From Trichaptum fuscoviolaceum (taxonomy: Eukaryota > Basidiomycota > Agaricomycetes > Hymenochaetales > Trichaptaceae), in contig CAJSYZ010000003.1 of the NCBI GenBank assembly GCA_910574455.1, positions 744,001 through 808,000 on the forward strand: DNA of 64,000 nt. Direction: 5' to 3'. This document shows positions 48,391-60,222 of this stretch, piece after piece. Made by a program: the position numbers and the translations under genes. Every line of letters starts with the position of its first letter. Positions within the stretch are counted from its first letter, which is position 1. The notes under the pieces are model-generated. The model was not told the DNA's origin. It saw only the letters and a list, made by a program, of their open reading frames with translations, and ran no database searches.

Positions 48391-48525
48391 CGGCAGGCCT
48401 TCGGCAGCTCGTTCTGACTTTCAGCTCTGTCTAAGCCGCGCGTGCCGACGCAGCCTTGTCAGGGCTTCGCCCGGCAGGACAGCAGGGCCCCGTACTCATT
48501 TGAAATATAGATTATATTGTAATTT
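48391..48525. other. Spacer inside the 9.1-kb element
   Basis: Short GC-rich stretch between inverted duplicate B and the hairpin; nothing recognised. Confidence 0.4.
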
Positions 48526-48555
48526 ATAGTGCCTGGACCGTAGTCCAGGCACTAT
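48526..48555. repeat. Perfect 13-bp-stem hairpin
   Basis: ATAGTGCCTGGAC, loop CGTA, GTCCAGGCACTAT. The word CCTGGACCG recurs near 54,704, just outside the right arm of the large palindrome, so the hairpin may mark an element end. Confidence 0.7.
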
Positions 48556-48589
48556 CTACCATTTCAAATACATACTTTAAATACAAAAA

Positions 48590-50690
48590 AAGCACGCGCT
48601 AGGGCGGTGCGCGTGGCGGCCTTGCGCGCGCGCGCACGCGGCGGGGAATAGCGCGCCATTCCCGCCACCCCCGGTGGCAGCCCGTGCGTGGCACGTCGGG
48701 GCCAGTTATCCCCTGGCCAGCCCAGTGCACCGCAAGAGAGGAAAAGCGCGGCACGTGGGCCCTGGCTTCTCGCTCCCAAGCGCGCTGCTGCTGCTGCTGT
48801 TTGTCACTGCGGGTGACCGGTCTGGAATCGGCGACCACCTCGTCCTCGGCAAAGATGTCCAGCTTGACCTTGCTGGTTGAGGAAGGCGGGCTGCTTGCGG
48901 AGATCTGCTTGAGAATATGCTGACTTAGCTCGGTGATTTGAGTGCGGGGTATATGGTCGGTACCCAGAATCGGCAGCCATGGACCGGCACCGCCGTGGTC
49001 TTCGTCGCTGTTGAGTGGGCACCAATGTATGCAGAAAAGTGCACAAAGAGCGCGGAAAGAAGGCGGATGGTTGCTCAAAACGGGGTGAAGATGTGAGCTC
49101 GCAAGCGTCTATCACGCACGGCTCAGTGGACTCTGGTGCAACTGCAATGAAAAGCGAGCCACTGTCAGTCAAATCTAATGAGCTACTTATCTTTGCGAAG
49201 ACGACTTGAAGCTAAATGGAAGGCCGCACCGCCAGGGAATGCACCGCCCGAACCGGAGTAGAGAGTTTGCAGGCGGTTCGCGAAACTCTCAAGCTCCTTC
49301 TGCTTCTCCTCGTACTCCTGATTCGATGGTTCCTCCGAGGCATCGAGCCATGAGATCGTCTCATTGACGGCAGTCTCGCTTGAGCTTCCCATCGGGCTCA
49401 AACTTGTCCTTGAGCTTTTCGTCGTTCAAAGAGTTGCGGAGGTTGTAGGAGTCGAGAACTCGAAAGCTGCGCTTGCGAGCATACAGCTCGCGCCCGAGAG
49501 GCGAGAGGCTGCGGAAGCTGAAGCAAGACGGCGTTTGCTTCGCGCAAACGCCTTCTTGCCCGTCGTCCATAGCTCTGAGAGCTTGAAGAACAGAGAAGAA
49601 GGAGAGAAAGACGATGTTCGTGATGCGTGCAGATAGCGCGCCACGACCCTGAGAATCGCGTGAATTTACTATATATGGTATGTCTCTGATTTTTTTTTAC
49701 TTCAAACATATCAATAACATACTGTTTGAATTTAATATAGACATAGTAAATTCAGGCACGGTACTTGATTAGCTTTATTATATGCTAATATATGTACACA
49801 AAATTAAGTGAGGCTACAGAGTGTGATACAGAGGGTAAAATGTAAAGACTACAATAGAAATGCATGATTCATGCATATTTGTTCACTTCCTTTCATTTTT
49901 CCTATTCCTTACATTTCTTGGATCACTATAGTAATTTACAGTCGTGCTATATATACACTGAAAACGCTCCCATAAAATCTTCAGATCTAAAGGTGCTTTC
50001 TAAGAGGCTATAAAAATGAAATAATCCCTAAAATTAGACATTTTGTGCACTTTTGGGTCAAATTTCAACATTTGCAGCTAGTTTCACTATATTAATGACA
50101 ATTAAAAATTACAGATATGCTACATAGCAATACTAGAGGCTCTAAAGAAACAAATTCAGGCGTTGGATTGGAAGTTACAAAGAAAACAGTTGTGAAGTAC
50201 ATAAATCAGTCCAAGAGTCGAACACATGTGTACAAGTTTCACTCGAAGTTATGCATTCGGAGCACCACTTTCGAGTTCAACCACTTCCACTCTATCTACT
50301 AACAAAATTCTTTTTTAGACTTCTATATAATGTAGACTAGATCTTTTGTACAAAATATGGAAGTCTCATATGCACTCAAAGATATACAAATTAATAAATA
50401 CTATTAGAACAGCACTTTTTAGCATTGTTGTGCTAATTACACAACAGCAAAGTACATGAATGCTACTATAATAAATATGATAATTTACTGTCAAATCATC
50501 TATTTTGCGTAGCATAATGTGCCTGGAGCGTGTACGAAAGAGTGTTTTAATTTTGAGAGAAAAGTGTGTCCGGCGATGCCTCGGATGAATGCTCCGGGAA
50601 TCGCCGGACGCAACTTCGAGGACACGGACGTGTCGAAGGGCACCTTCGACATCGTCTAAAAAGCACATCATTCACTCCTTGCACGCAGTT
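48590..50690 (+). repeat. Left arm of large imperfect palindrome
   Basis: Matches the reverse complement of 52,630-54,680. Clear shared blocks: the Hsp70 fragment; the stretch at 50,217-50,262 against 53,156-53,201 (CGAACACATGTGTACAAGTT); and 50,571-50,632 against 52,778-52,839 (CGCAACTTCGAGGACACGGA). The outer end is GC-rich (AAGCACGCGCT). Confidence 0.75.
49183..49570 (-). pseudogene. Captured Hsp70 C-terminal fragment, left arm
   Basis: The minus strand reads YNLRNSLNDEKLKDKFEPDG, then after a frameshift NETISWLDASEEPS, EYEEKQKELESFANRLQTLY and GSGGAFPGGA. This is the order and spacing of the cytosolic/ER Hsp70 C-terminal lid (NLRN-L-DEKL-DKF, NETI-WLD, EYEEKQKELE, GGAPGG). No nucleotide-binding or substrate-binding core is present. 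A single frameshift between EPDG and NETI breaks the frame. Confidence 0.85.
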
Positions 50691-50839
50691 TTTTTATGGT
50701 TCAAATGTATATATATTATAGATCAAAATAAAGTAATATTATACAAGATTTAAGTACAAAAAAGAGAGCACAAACATACTAAGATTGTCCTTCGCAAAGC
50801 CGCTGCCACAAAGATCGCGCGCAGTCGCGAAGGCTCTTC

Positions 50840-52050
50840 CCCAATGCTGCAGTACTATCATCGCATTACCAATGCATATTATCTTATTGGACTACTCACT
50901 GTGATCTATCAGCACTTTCGATATCGGCATCAAGACCGGTGGTCATCGTCCAGCGCCCACTACCACCGAAGAGGTGGTTTGAACCAGGAACTTGTACGGT
51001 ATAAAATAACGGCCACATACAGACGAGTGCTTGCGCGTGCTGTTGCTCTTGCTGAAAAGGAGATGCCGAGGGGAAGCTGTGAGCATGTACGAGATGTGGA
51101 TGGGGAGTAGGTCGGGGCGCACGCTGTTTGAAATCCGAGTCGTCCAACTCTTGCTCGAGATCGCAATCGTCCTGGTACGACTATTGAACAGGCTTGTTCA
51201 ATCAATAGTGCGGAGACGGTGGTGATTGTCGCTGTCGGTGCTGCAATTGTTGCGATTGCTGTGTTTGTGGCGACTTCTAAGAGAAATTGTCTTGCTTGGA
51301 ATTGTTGCTGCCACTGTTCTCAGATTTGGGAGAGCGGAGGATCGACGGGGATGCACTGTGTCCTGTGGTATCGTTTGCATTGTGGATATGAAGATGAGGG
51401 CGAAGGTTCGCATCGCTCGCTCGCTCGAAGCTACTGAGTGTAATGGTCAGCTTTTAACGGCAAGAAGTGCAGGATCCAGTCTGACGCACCTGCCACATTT
51501 TCGGCTTTCCTGCTCCTTCGCACCACCAAATTTGCATTGGCATCCATCCAGCACACAAGTTGTAGAACGACATATGAGAAAAGCCAGAGTTAAGAAGAGG
51601 CAAACGACGTAGTCGTCGTGAAAGTGGGAGAAAAGGACAAGGACAGACAACGCGCGCGCACGATGCCATAGTAAGTGCCGGCGCTTACTTTCGCGCAGTA
51701 ACGCAACATTAATTGTAAAATAACGGCTACGTCATATTGCAAATAAAAAAGATTTACCTATAACACTAGATAGAAGCTAATTTATATCAAATTACGAGGG
51801 GCTAGGCCCCGGTAGCGAAATTATCGCAACGCAAACGCGCCAGGGATACAAACCGGGCTGTATTACCGAATTCAGCCTGGTCCCTGACGCGGGATGCATG
51901 CCGTGAGGTGCCGTGAGGCGGCACCCCGGCATTAAGCTGCCGCACAGGCCAAAAAAGCTATGGTCCCGTTACCGCGATAACTTTAGAAACGGGTTGCGAT
52001 AATTATCGCGGATCTATAAGATTATTAGTTGGTACAGCTCTGTAGCGTAC
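50840..52050. repeat. Inverted duplicate B, right member
   Basis: Counterpart of 47,690-48,390 in opposite orientation but with the two blocks in a different order, so it was rearranged after duplication. The 14-bp palindrome recurs at 51,996-52,009. A hydrophobic stretch (VVIVAVGAAIVAIAVFVA) at about 51,216-51,270 on the plus strand is part of the same remnant. Confidence 0.55.
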
Positions 52051-52214
52051 ACATTGCAGCCACGTGTCTTGTGTGGTTGTAGAACCGCTGTCGCACCAAG
52101 TGAGGTGACCTCGACGATGAAGAGAACGGCCAACTGGGCAAGCCCGTCGTGGAAGGCGAAGGCGATAAGGATAGCTCGGACAAAGATGGCAAAGGTGGGC
52201 ATGTATTTACGCAA
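52014..52214 (-). pseudogene. Possible TRP-like (Flc/Pkd2-type) channel fragment
   Basis: The minus-strand frame reads FAIFVRAILIAFAFHDGLAQ, LAVLFIVEVTSLGATAVLQP, HKTRGCN: two hydrophobic segments separated by a G-L-A-Q loop and ending in a P-H-K-T-R-G-x-N motif. This pattern is what I would expect near the last membrane helices of fungal TRP-like/ML-domain proteins. The fragment is about 66 residues and ends at an inverted repeat. Assignment is tentative. Confidence 0.45.
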
Positions 52215-52629
52215 TTAACAACTACCTTGATACTCTGCTATCAGGCTCTTCCAAGCGATTGCAACACCAGCTAGTATGAGATACCAGCCACAGCAGTCAC
52301 CCTCATAGTGCCTGTGGGCCGCAGGTCATTCAGATGCACCTCGACACCCCACCGCTTGTCCTAGCGACGAAAGGCCCTAGCTGTGCGCGTGGTATGACCC
52401 GAACATCAGCCTTGATGTGTTCCTAGGGCAGTACACGTCAGAGGACAACGCAAGCTTCACGCAAAATTACATTACGAGAACGGAAAGCGGTGCAAGAAGA
52501 ACAGCTTGGCATGGGATACTCAGAGGCGCGTTGAGGCACAGCGAGACAGGATGATCAAGGCGAGGATGAGCCTTTGCTTCTGTGTGCAGTGCTGATCATG
52601 AAGATGCGCACAGATGCAAAGGCTCATCT
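52215..52629. other. Spacer of the large palindrome, nothing recognised
   Basis: About 400 bp between the channel-like fragment and the right palindrome arm. No gene, repeat or structured element supported. Confidence 0.4.
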
Positions 52630-54680
52630 TAGTATGCTTCTTCTCTTTTGTTTTGCATATAAATTATGTATTTTATTTCTTTAATACAATCTCTAATATA
52701 TATACATTTGAAATATAAAAAATGGTGTGCAGAGACTGAACAAAATAATTTACAGACGTTGTCAAAGGTGCCCGTCAACACGTCCGTGTCCTCGAAGTTG
52801 CGTCCGGCGATTCCCGGAGCATTCATCCGAGGCATTGCCGGACACACTTTTCTCTCAAAATCAAAACAATCTTTCGAGCGCGCTTCAGGCACACTACTCT
52901 ATGATACAAAGATTGTCTGAAATCAAATTATCGTATTTATTATAATAGCATTCATGTACCTTGTTGCTGTGTAATAAGTAAAACAATGATACAAAGTGCT
53001 ATTCCAGCAGTATCTATTCATTTGTATATTTTTGAGTGCATATGAGACACCCATTATTTGCAGAATAGATTCCCTTGACATACTATAGAAGCTGCAGAAA
53101 GAATCTTGCTAATAGATAGAGTGGAAGTGGTTGAACTCAAATGTGGTGTTTCCAATGCATCACTCCGAGTGAAACTTGTACACATGTGTTCGACTCTCGG
53201 AAACATTTGTGTACTTCACAACTGCTTTATTCATAACCTAAAATCTAACACCTAGCTCTGCTTCATTATAGTCCCTAGTATTGCTATGTATCATAGCTGT
53301 ATTTTTAAATCATCATTAATATAGTGAAATTAGCTGCAAATGTTGAGAATTAACTCAAAAGTGCATAAAATGGCCACTTTTCGAGACTGTTTGATTTTTA
53401 TATCTTTGTTTGGAGCTCCATTGCGTTCCACAATTTTACACAAGATATTATATTATCTTTATAATACTACTGTAAATTACAGAGGCGCTCTAATGAGCGT
53501 AAGATATAAGGGAATTCAAAGAATGTAAGAACATATGCATGAATCATGCATTTTTATTGCAGTTCTAATGTGTACCCTTTGCAGCTCATCCTTTTACTTC
53601 CTTGTTTTTTTCCAACCTGCATTAGCATATAATAAATGTAAAAAAGCACTGTGCCTGAGCTCTATTTCGCTATATAAAATTCAATGAGTATGTTAATCAT
53701 ATGTTTGAGGCAGTCAAAACTTTTGAGACATACCATATACGGTAATTTCACGCATTTCTCAGGGTCATGGTGCGCAATCTGCACGCATCACAAACGTCGT
53801 CTTTCTCTGTTTCTTCACTGTTCTTCAAGCTCTTCCTGTAGACGGCACGCAGGACACAATGGCTTTCACTGCTCGAGCCACACAGTCGCGCTCACAAGCG
53901 CAGCTTTCTACGCCTCAAGTCTTACAACCTTCAGAACTCTGAACGACGAGAAGCTCAAGGACAAGCTCAAGCCCGAAGACAAGACTTAACTAGAGGCTGC
54001 CATCAACAAGACAATCTCATGGCTCGACGCCTCACAGGATGCATCAATGATGAGAAGAAGCCGAAGGTGCTCAAGAGCAACACAAACTCCATCATGCAGA
54101 AGCTCTACTTTGGCACGGGCGATGCACTATCTGGAAGCACTTGCGACATCCACTTCAGGACATACAGTTGGTGGAGAGAGGGCGTGGTGAAGTGGTTGAG
54201 GCACATTTGAGTGAAACAGGAATGGCGCTGGCAGCAATCCAAGTACGTCTTCATTCCATTTGGCTTGTAATCATAAAAGATAAGACTGACAGGCCTGCTT
54301 TTCTTCGTAGGTGCGCCATAATCCAATGAGCTGTGCGTGATAGACACTTACAAGCTCTCACCTCCCTTTCCGGGCTCCATCCTTTCACACCCACCCCTCC
54401 GCCTTCCTTCCGTGCACTTCGAGTGCACCATTGCACACATCCTCATACCCCCGATATGGATGGCGATTTATGTCTGTGCTACAAAGTGCGAACAACAGGT
54501 GTTTTCTAGCAAAACAGACTAGCGCGTCCGTGCCACTTCAACAAGGCAACCGAAGCCATAGTTGCACCCGCAAGCCAGGTGGTGGACGGGTGTGCTATCA
54601 CCCGCCGTGCGCGCGCACGCGTGCAACGCCTCCCTACCGCCCGCAACCGGACCTGCGGGCGCGTGCGCTTTTCTAATTGT
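52630..54680 (-). repeat. Right arm of large imperfect palindrome
   Basis: Inverted partner of 48,590-50,690, with roughly 2-kb arms around a spacer of about 1.9 kb. The outer end is again GC-rich (GCGCGTGCGCTTTT). Arms have diverged by substitutions and small indels, so this is an old inversion-duplication, not an assembly artefact of identical arms. Confidence 0.75.
53930..54145 (+). pseudogene. Captured Hsp70 C-terminal fragment, right arm
   Basis: The plus strand reads LNDEKLKDKLKPEDKT then a stop, with TISWLDASQDAS and, in another frame, IMQKLYFGTGDA. It is the inverted partner of the fragment at 49,183-49,570 and is more degraded. Confidence 0.75.
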
Positions 54681-54966
54681 ATCAAAGTTTAAATATATTG
54701 TTACTCAAGCCTGGACCGCATTTCTATAAGATTATTAGCTAGTACTGTTGACAACTTAATATAACTCTTTGCTTTGAGTCAGAATTAATGGTGTGTTTCA
54801 ATTATAAGTCAGAGTGAAAAGCGAAAAGATATTATATTATAATGCTATATCTAAGGGTACATGGTGATAGAACATGAAAAAAGGAGTCTGTATGTGCCAA
54901 ATTTATGTTGTTTGAAGGCCTGCGCAGCAAGATATGCGATGGCGGCACTCAGAAGAGCGGGACAGC
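54681..54966. other. Spacer between right palindrome arm and nested element
   Basis: AT-rich. The words CCTGGACCG (54,704) and TATAAGATTATTAG (54,726) repeat, inverted, words found at 48,532 and 48,325, so this is the outer margin of the inverted structure. Confidence 0.5.
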
Positions 54967-54977
54967 GGGCGGGACGG

Positions 54978-56291
54978 GGCAACTAGATTTTAACATACAG
55001 ATTACCGTGCTACCGCGCAGTACCGCGCAGTACCGCGGGAAATTACCGTGCAGTTCCGCTCGGTTCCGTCGATTTTACCGCGCACTTCAGCGCCATTACC
55101 GTCGATATTACCGCGCAGTACCTTCCACTTTACCGCGCAGCTAATTTAGACAGTTCCTTGTAAGTAGAGCAGAAATTAGAGAAATAAAACTATTTGATAG
55201 CGCACAATACAGCAAGTGTCACAGCTTCATAAATGTAAATATCTTGCAAGTGTTATTGTCGAAGCAAAGAGAGCAGAGTGCGGCATGAGATTAACGTCAA
55301 GTCGTCGATATCAACAATTCTTTATCTGAGAGTTCAAGTTGCTAGATATATAAAGTGCTCAGAACCGGCCCTAATTATGGGCACTTATGTTTATGTTGAA
55401 GCAGAATACCTGTCACCCAAAATACAGTCAAGAATCATCGGATTCAATTTATAATACGTATGGAATATAATGCACATGCTAATCCGGTATTTTAGAGACA
55501 GTGAAAGGATGGAGTTATTATTGCGGTTATTATATTTCGGGAATACCATTAGAAATGTAGTAGATCATCATTGTCGAAGCTACGAAGTCACTTTCAACTG
55601 TATTGTGTGAGTAGCTATTCTCCTCATCGCTTTCATACGTATTCTGAATTTCTCTTGACTTAAATCTACTGCACGGAACTTTCGAACATTACCGCGCAGC
55701 TACCGCAAATTCTCAGGCACAATTCAGGGTCGTGCAAGATTAACATGCAGTTCCGCGCCATTACCGTCGACTTTACCGCCCACTTCCACGCCATTACCAT
55801 TGACTTTACCGCCCACTTCCGCGCCATTACCATGCATTACCGTTGATTTTACCATGCTACCGTTGGTTTTACCATGCCTACCGTTGATTTTACCATGCCT
55901 ACCGTTGATTTTACCATGACTTCTGTGCTATTTCACGAACTTTACCGCTCTTCCATTCAACTACCGCGGACATTTACCGCGCCTACCATACAGATTACCG
56001 CCCTTCTTGTTTCTAACTGTATGCCTCTTTGACATGTTTTATTCCAGTAAATTCGGAATAATACTGAAAAAAATATATCTTGTAGCATACACCCATGGAA
56101 CCGTGTACGTATTTTTTTTGTATTTTTAAAAGTTACAATAACCCGTAGAACCCTCACCGAAGAGGAGAGGGAGACGTGAGAAAGTGGAAGGAACTGCGCG
56201 GAAGTACTCGCGGTAATGCTCACTATGGGCGGTAAATCGATCGATTTACCATTTACCGCGCGCGGAACCTGCATGTTAAAATCTGTAGGCC
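54978..56291. mobile_element. 1.3-kb non-autonomous TIR element nested in the 9.1-kb element
   Basis: The ends are inverted repeats of about 29 bp (GGCAACTAGATTTTAACATA.. against reverse complement GGCCTACAGATTTTAACATG..). A perfect 11-bp direct repeat GGGCGGGACGG flanks it (54,967-54,977; 56,292-56,302). Subterminal zones are packed with TTACCGCGCA-type repeats (54,998-55,140; 55,690-56,010; 56,200-56,275), as is common for transposase-binding ends. No transposase is visible. Confidence 0.8.
55838..55920 (+). repeat. Tandem 21-bp repeats in the 1.3-kb element
   Basis: Four copies of a unit based on TACCGTTGATTTTACCATGC, with one GTTGG variant and the last unit ending ATGAC. Confidence 0.8.
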
Positions 56292-56397
56292 GGGCGGGAC
56301 GGAGCGACGCGCGCGCAAGGAGGAACGGCCCAGGGCTATCGGATCACCGGTAACTTGAAGACACTGCAAGTGTTACCGGTGACCCTAGGACCCTGGA

Positions 56398-56553
56398 CCC
56401 TTACCTGTGTGAATAGCTTGAGATCCTCACAAGGTCTAGAGATATTCACCCAGGTCTTCAAACACATACGCACGGCCACTCCTCAAGCACATGTGCTCGC
56501 CCACGACGCGGTGTTGCACGAGCACTTGTGCTTGATTCCTAGGGTTGCCCAGG
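56398..56553 (-). repeat. Right terminal inverted repeat of the 9.1-kb element
   Basis: Reverse complement begins CCTGGGCAACCCTAGGAATC. It aligns with the left repeat to about the shared ATTCA(A/C)ACAGGT words, beyond which similarity is lost. Confidence 0.8.
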
Positions 56554-56562
56554 TGACGACTC

Positions 56563-56925
56563 TGCATTCCGACCCAAGGAGAGGGCTCGTACATCCTGTA
56601 CTTTTTCGGACCAGCGCTAATCGGTATTCGACCTTTGCATTACTGGTATCTAAAATCATCTTGATTGACGCTGGCTGCCTCATGGCGTTTGCATATATGC
56701 TATCAAGGGGTCCCCAGTCTCCAAAGGGATTGACGATACGCCTTCCTGCATCCCCCACAACGTCCTACTTGCTGTGTACGATATGACTGGTTCGTGCTTT
56801 CTTACCTCACGTTGCAGACTTATAGCTGACACGGTTTTCACAGATCCAGGGATAGGTTCGCGATTATCGGATTCCTCTGTTGTTGAGCTATTGATAGTGT
56901 CTAGGCGTCAATTCGACGCAAGAGA
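56563..56925 (+). pseudogene. Family copy 5, anchor-exon fragment, right part
   Basis: Continuation of the split copy after the element. It contains the anchor exon equivalent (IILIDAGCLMAFAYMLSRG), a donor after YDMT, and a recognisable 12-nt exon equivalent with flanking splice signals near 56,844. The match to other copies ends around 56,925, within the intron before the NSTQ exon, and joins directly to the outer edge of the copy 4 repeat unit. No modules or membrane domain follow, so it cannot encode the full protein. Confidence 0.65.
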
Positions 56926-59900
56926 AATGTCAGTTGATGTACATACATACGACGAAAGAAACGGTGAACGCACCTCGGAAAATAACACCCTCCTCAACAT
57001 GATTGCGTACCCATCTGGGTTCCGCTCTCCTCACATACGACTCTAGCATCACGCTGCCTGATCTCAACTTCCTCGTTGCGCGCTTTAGGCTGTTTCTTCT
57101 CCTTCGCCGTGTAGTAGACGCGAACGGCACGAGCGTGGCGCTGAGTAGCGCCAAAGAAGACGCTGACGCGCAAGAAAGTGCTTCAGATAAGAAAGAGATG
57201 GAGCAAAGGAGGAAAAGCTGATAAGGATGTCTGCGCGCCGGCTCATTGTGTCCGGAACGAGATGGTGGGTGTCGGAGAGGAATGTTGAAGGGAAGGAAAG
57301 ACTGTTCTTCATCAGACTCGCCGATGTACTGAGTACCGACTGTAGAGCTCAATCCAGATATGTTTTGGTTAGTAGGCAAGAGGTGCTGCCTCCAGTACCA
57401 ACCTGTGTGCCAGTTGGGGACAATGGCAACCAAACGTCAGAAGGCTGAGCAGGACAACACGGTAGCTGAGCCTGTGATCTACTCACCATTGACTGCCAAT
57501 GGCCCTGCCCACTATTCCACCATGCACTCATACCACGATTCCATCTGGTCAGCATGCGTACTCGATCATCGTCTCAAAATTTGCCGTCAATCACGGTGGA
57601 TGTTGAAGGTAAACCAGATATTCAAGTGGAAGGACCAACCCCCGGAACACGAAAAGACATCTGAGCACAGTATTATGACGAGGAGTCGTTGAACAGGGAA
57701 GCAGCGTGGCGGGCGGCGGGCCGGCTATTCTCTGTGTCGCCCAATGCCAACGACAAGAACTTCGATTCGTCATATTCCGGAGGTTGCAATTGCAAAAAAA
57801 AATCGGCTCCAAGTTGCCGATTGACGGACTCCGGGTCCGGATGTTTCTGACCTGGCACGCATCTCTTCCTCCGAACTTCATCATCAACTCTCACCTCTTC
57901 GCACCGTCATTGTCCATACGACCATTTCTTCTAGCTTCCACATGCTATGTACTGCGTCAAGCCGACCGGAAGCTGAACGGACGCTGAGGGCACGCTTTCG
58001 TGAGGAAACACAAGCATAGGCCCGGGTGAAGCACCTTTTCATTTCCACGGAAGATCGAAGGTATAAGCATTGTGGGAGCCTCAAGGGCACGGTGCACAAG
58101 ATCTTGGCCAATAATCAGTGCATTCCGTTGCCGGTCTCTAAGTCTCAGCCGAGTACGAGATGCTGGTGAAGAATTCGGACAAAGCTGCTTTGGTGGGTTA
58201 CCTGATGAAAAGATTGAGTGATAGTGTCTTCTCAATGCTCACCATCCTCTGCCCTTCTTCTCCATCCTTTAGAATTATATTTCCATCCTTCCCAAAACCA
58301 CCTTTCCGTGACGGCACGGCAGCCTCATCGAGGCCAGGAGCGCCTACTCGAGCTTCACGATGCCAGAGACCAGAGATTCGCAGAGTAAGCACCAAGAAAG
58401 GTAGGGAGAATGCAAGGAAAGGGCGACACCGCAATTAAAGCGCTTTGCGATGGATCCGACTGGAGATCAGGGATGGAAGTGCCGTGGCACGCGAATAGAG
58501 GATGAGGCACGAGTTATAGGTTAGGTGTGCGAAAGATTACGCAGACGGCAACGCCACATGCGCAGAATGAGACGAGGGCTTCAAAGGGTTGCATGAGCTC
58601 GTAGGGAATGCATTCTGGGACACAACGCGAAGGGTCTACAGGAGTAAGCGTCGGCCGTGATTCTGCTGAATGTCAATACGGCGAACGCCATCCTGAAAGG
58701 GAGGCACAGGATAACACCCTCGGGTATATTCGTGGAGGGTATAAGTGGAACAGAAGAGTGGGTAGCAGGTGGAAGGAGTAGCACACTGGAATGATGGGCG
58801 GAATAGGTGAGACAGAAGCGATTGGAAGTTAGCGACGGTGGTTTCCCTAGTCCATCCAGTTCTAAGCTGATAGGATGTCAGTCGACGTGGATTGGATGTG
58901 AGTAACGGTAAACACACCTCAATTGTTTAAACCCTCCCTAGCATATGTGCGTACCCACATCTCTCCCTCCATACCGCCCCAACATTTGCACTTCTTGTAC
59001 TTTCGACTCATCGTCCTCCTGCGGTGTGATGTTGTTCACGCGAAAATGCACCAGTGCCCTTGTTTGCGTTGCACGGTACTATGAAGCAGGCGGACTGTCG
59101 CTCCATGCAGAGATCACATGAGGAAGAAGAAAGGGAAAAGGGGAAGAAGGCTTTTGGGACAAATAGAATGAATGTTACACTGCACCAAGGACCCAAACCA
59201 GCATCATCACCCGTCACCGTTCATACGGCCGTCCAGTACTAAAATCATATCTGCTCAGCATCCGTAGCGAATGTTGTGAATGTGGCAGCAACTGGGTAAG
59301 GATTGAGGTAAGAACCCTCGACCGAGCCTACGCACCCGGGCCGGCTATTCCCCGAGTCGCCGATTCAACTTGAAGTTGCCGGATACATATGTTTATTTTC
59401 CGGAAGCCCCGCTGCACCTTTCTTCCTCCGTCGCTCATCACCATTCAAAGAAAGATGCAGTTGACGCTAGATGCATTCCTTTCCAAGGATGGATTTTTCA
59501 ATAATTAATCTGTTCTAGACTCTCGTATGGTTACAGGACGCTTATTCCACTGAGCGCATCTTCTCATCAGATTTCCAGCAAGTACAGCACCTTTTTGTTG
59601 CCACGGAAGATCGAATGAGCTTACCAGAGGTGATTGCAGCAATATAACATGCGAAATATCTTCATGCCTCCCGCTCTTTGTATCAAACTCAGACTATCTC
59701 GCCATTGCTACGTGTTATCACACAGTCCCTGGTCTCATCAGTTATGCGACCTACGTGTCGTTCCTGCTTTCCTGCACACCAAGTCTCAAAATTGACGCTG
59801 TTTAATGGTCCTTGGACGTGGCCGACGCTTTCCAATGAGTCTTAAACTCGCACCACTCCCTCGTAAGGATTGACGCTCTCCACACTCCGTTTTTGTTGCT

Positions 59901-59950
59901 TTCTCCAGATTTGCTTTCTCTAGTATCCTAAACCGTCTCTGGCTCCACAT
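56926..59950. repeat. Unit 4 duplicated flank, inverted
   Basis: Reverse complement of the flank type seen in unit 3 (20.6-22.8 kb) and units 1-2, leading into copy 4. A frame at 57,227-57,448 resembles the minus-strand frame at 22,268-22,609. However, two frames are about equally conserved there, so coding is not supported. Confidence 0.6.
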
Positions 59951-60222
59951 ATCAGGTAAAGCGTATTCTTGGGAGGACATTCGATTTGTCTACACGACTG
60001 TCAACACGATGTACTCTATTGATCGTCAAGCTATCATCTTGTGCGGATGAAACTCCTAACTACAATGGTGGTACAGTTCCGAGTCCTGCCGCCAGGTACA
60101 AGACATCTTGAAGATATTGCGTTCGGAATTCACAGGTGAAGCAAGGAGAAGCTCGTGCATCCTGTATCTTGCAAGTTTCGGATTTTTTTTCGGACGGGCG
60201 CTAATCTACAATTAACTTTCTA

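Larger units (their letters stand above)
47455..56553. mobile_element. 9.1-kb composite TIR element carrying gene fragments
   Basis: Terminal inverted repeats of about 155 bp (47,455-47,610 and 56,398-56,553) share long blocks such as AACACCGCGTCGTG and GCGAGCACATGTGCTTGAGG. A 9-bp direct repeat TGACGACTC flanks the element (47,446-47,454; 56,554-56,562), and the flanks join into one continuous family-copy sequence if it is removed. The interior holds inverted duplications, two Hsp70 3' fragments, a possible TRP-like channel fragment and a nested 1.3-kb element. No transposase is seen. The 9-bp duplication, long TIRs and captured gene pieces resemble Pack-MULE organisation; this classification is inference. 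Confidence 0.8.

Noticed and set aside
49426..49644. Minus-strand frame starting MARYLHASRTSSF as a small gene
   Set aside because: It overlaps the Hsp70 fragment in another frame; the matching frame in the right palindrome arm breaks after about 20 residues.
55838..55920. Regular 21-bp repeats that could suggest a CRISPR-like array
   Set aside because: No unique spacers, only four units, eukaryotic context, and they lie inside a TIR element.
45283..56291. 45,283 and 56,291 as the two ends of one 11-kb element
   Set aside because: The right end pairs with the 54,978 left end through a perfect 11-bp target duplication; 45,283 has no such duplication with 56,292.
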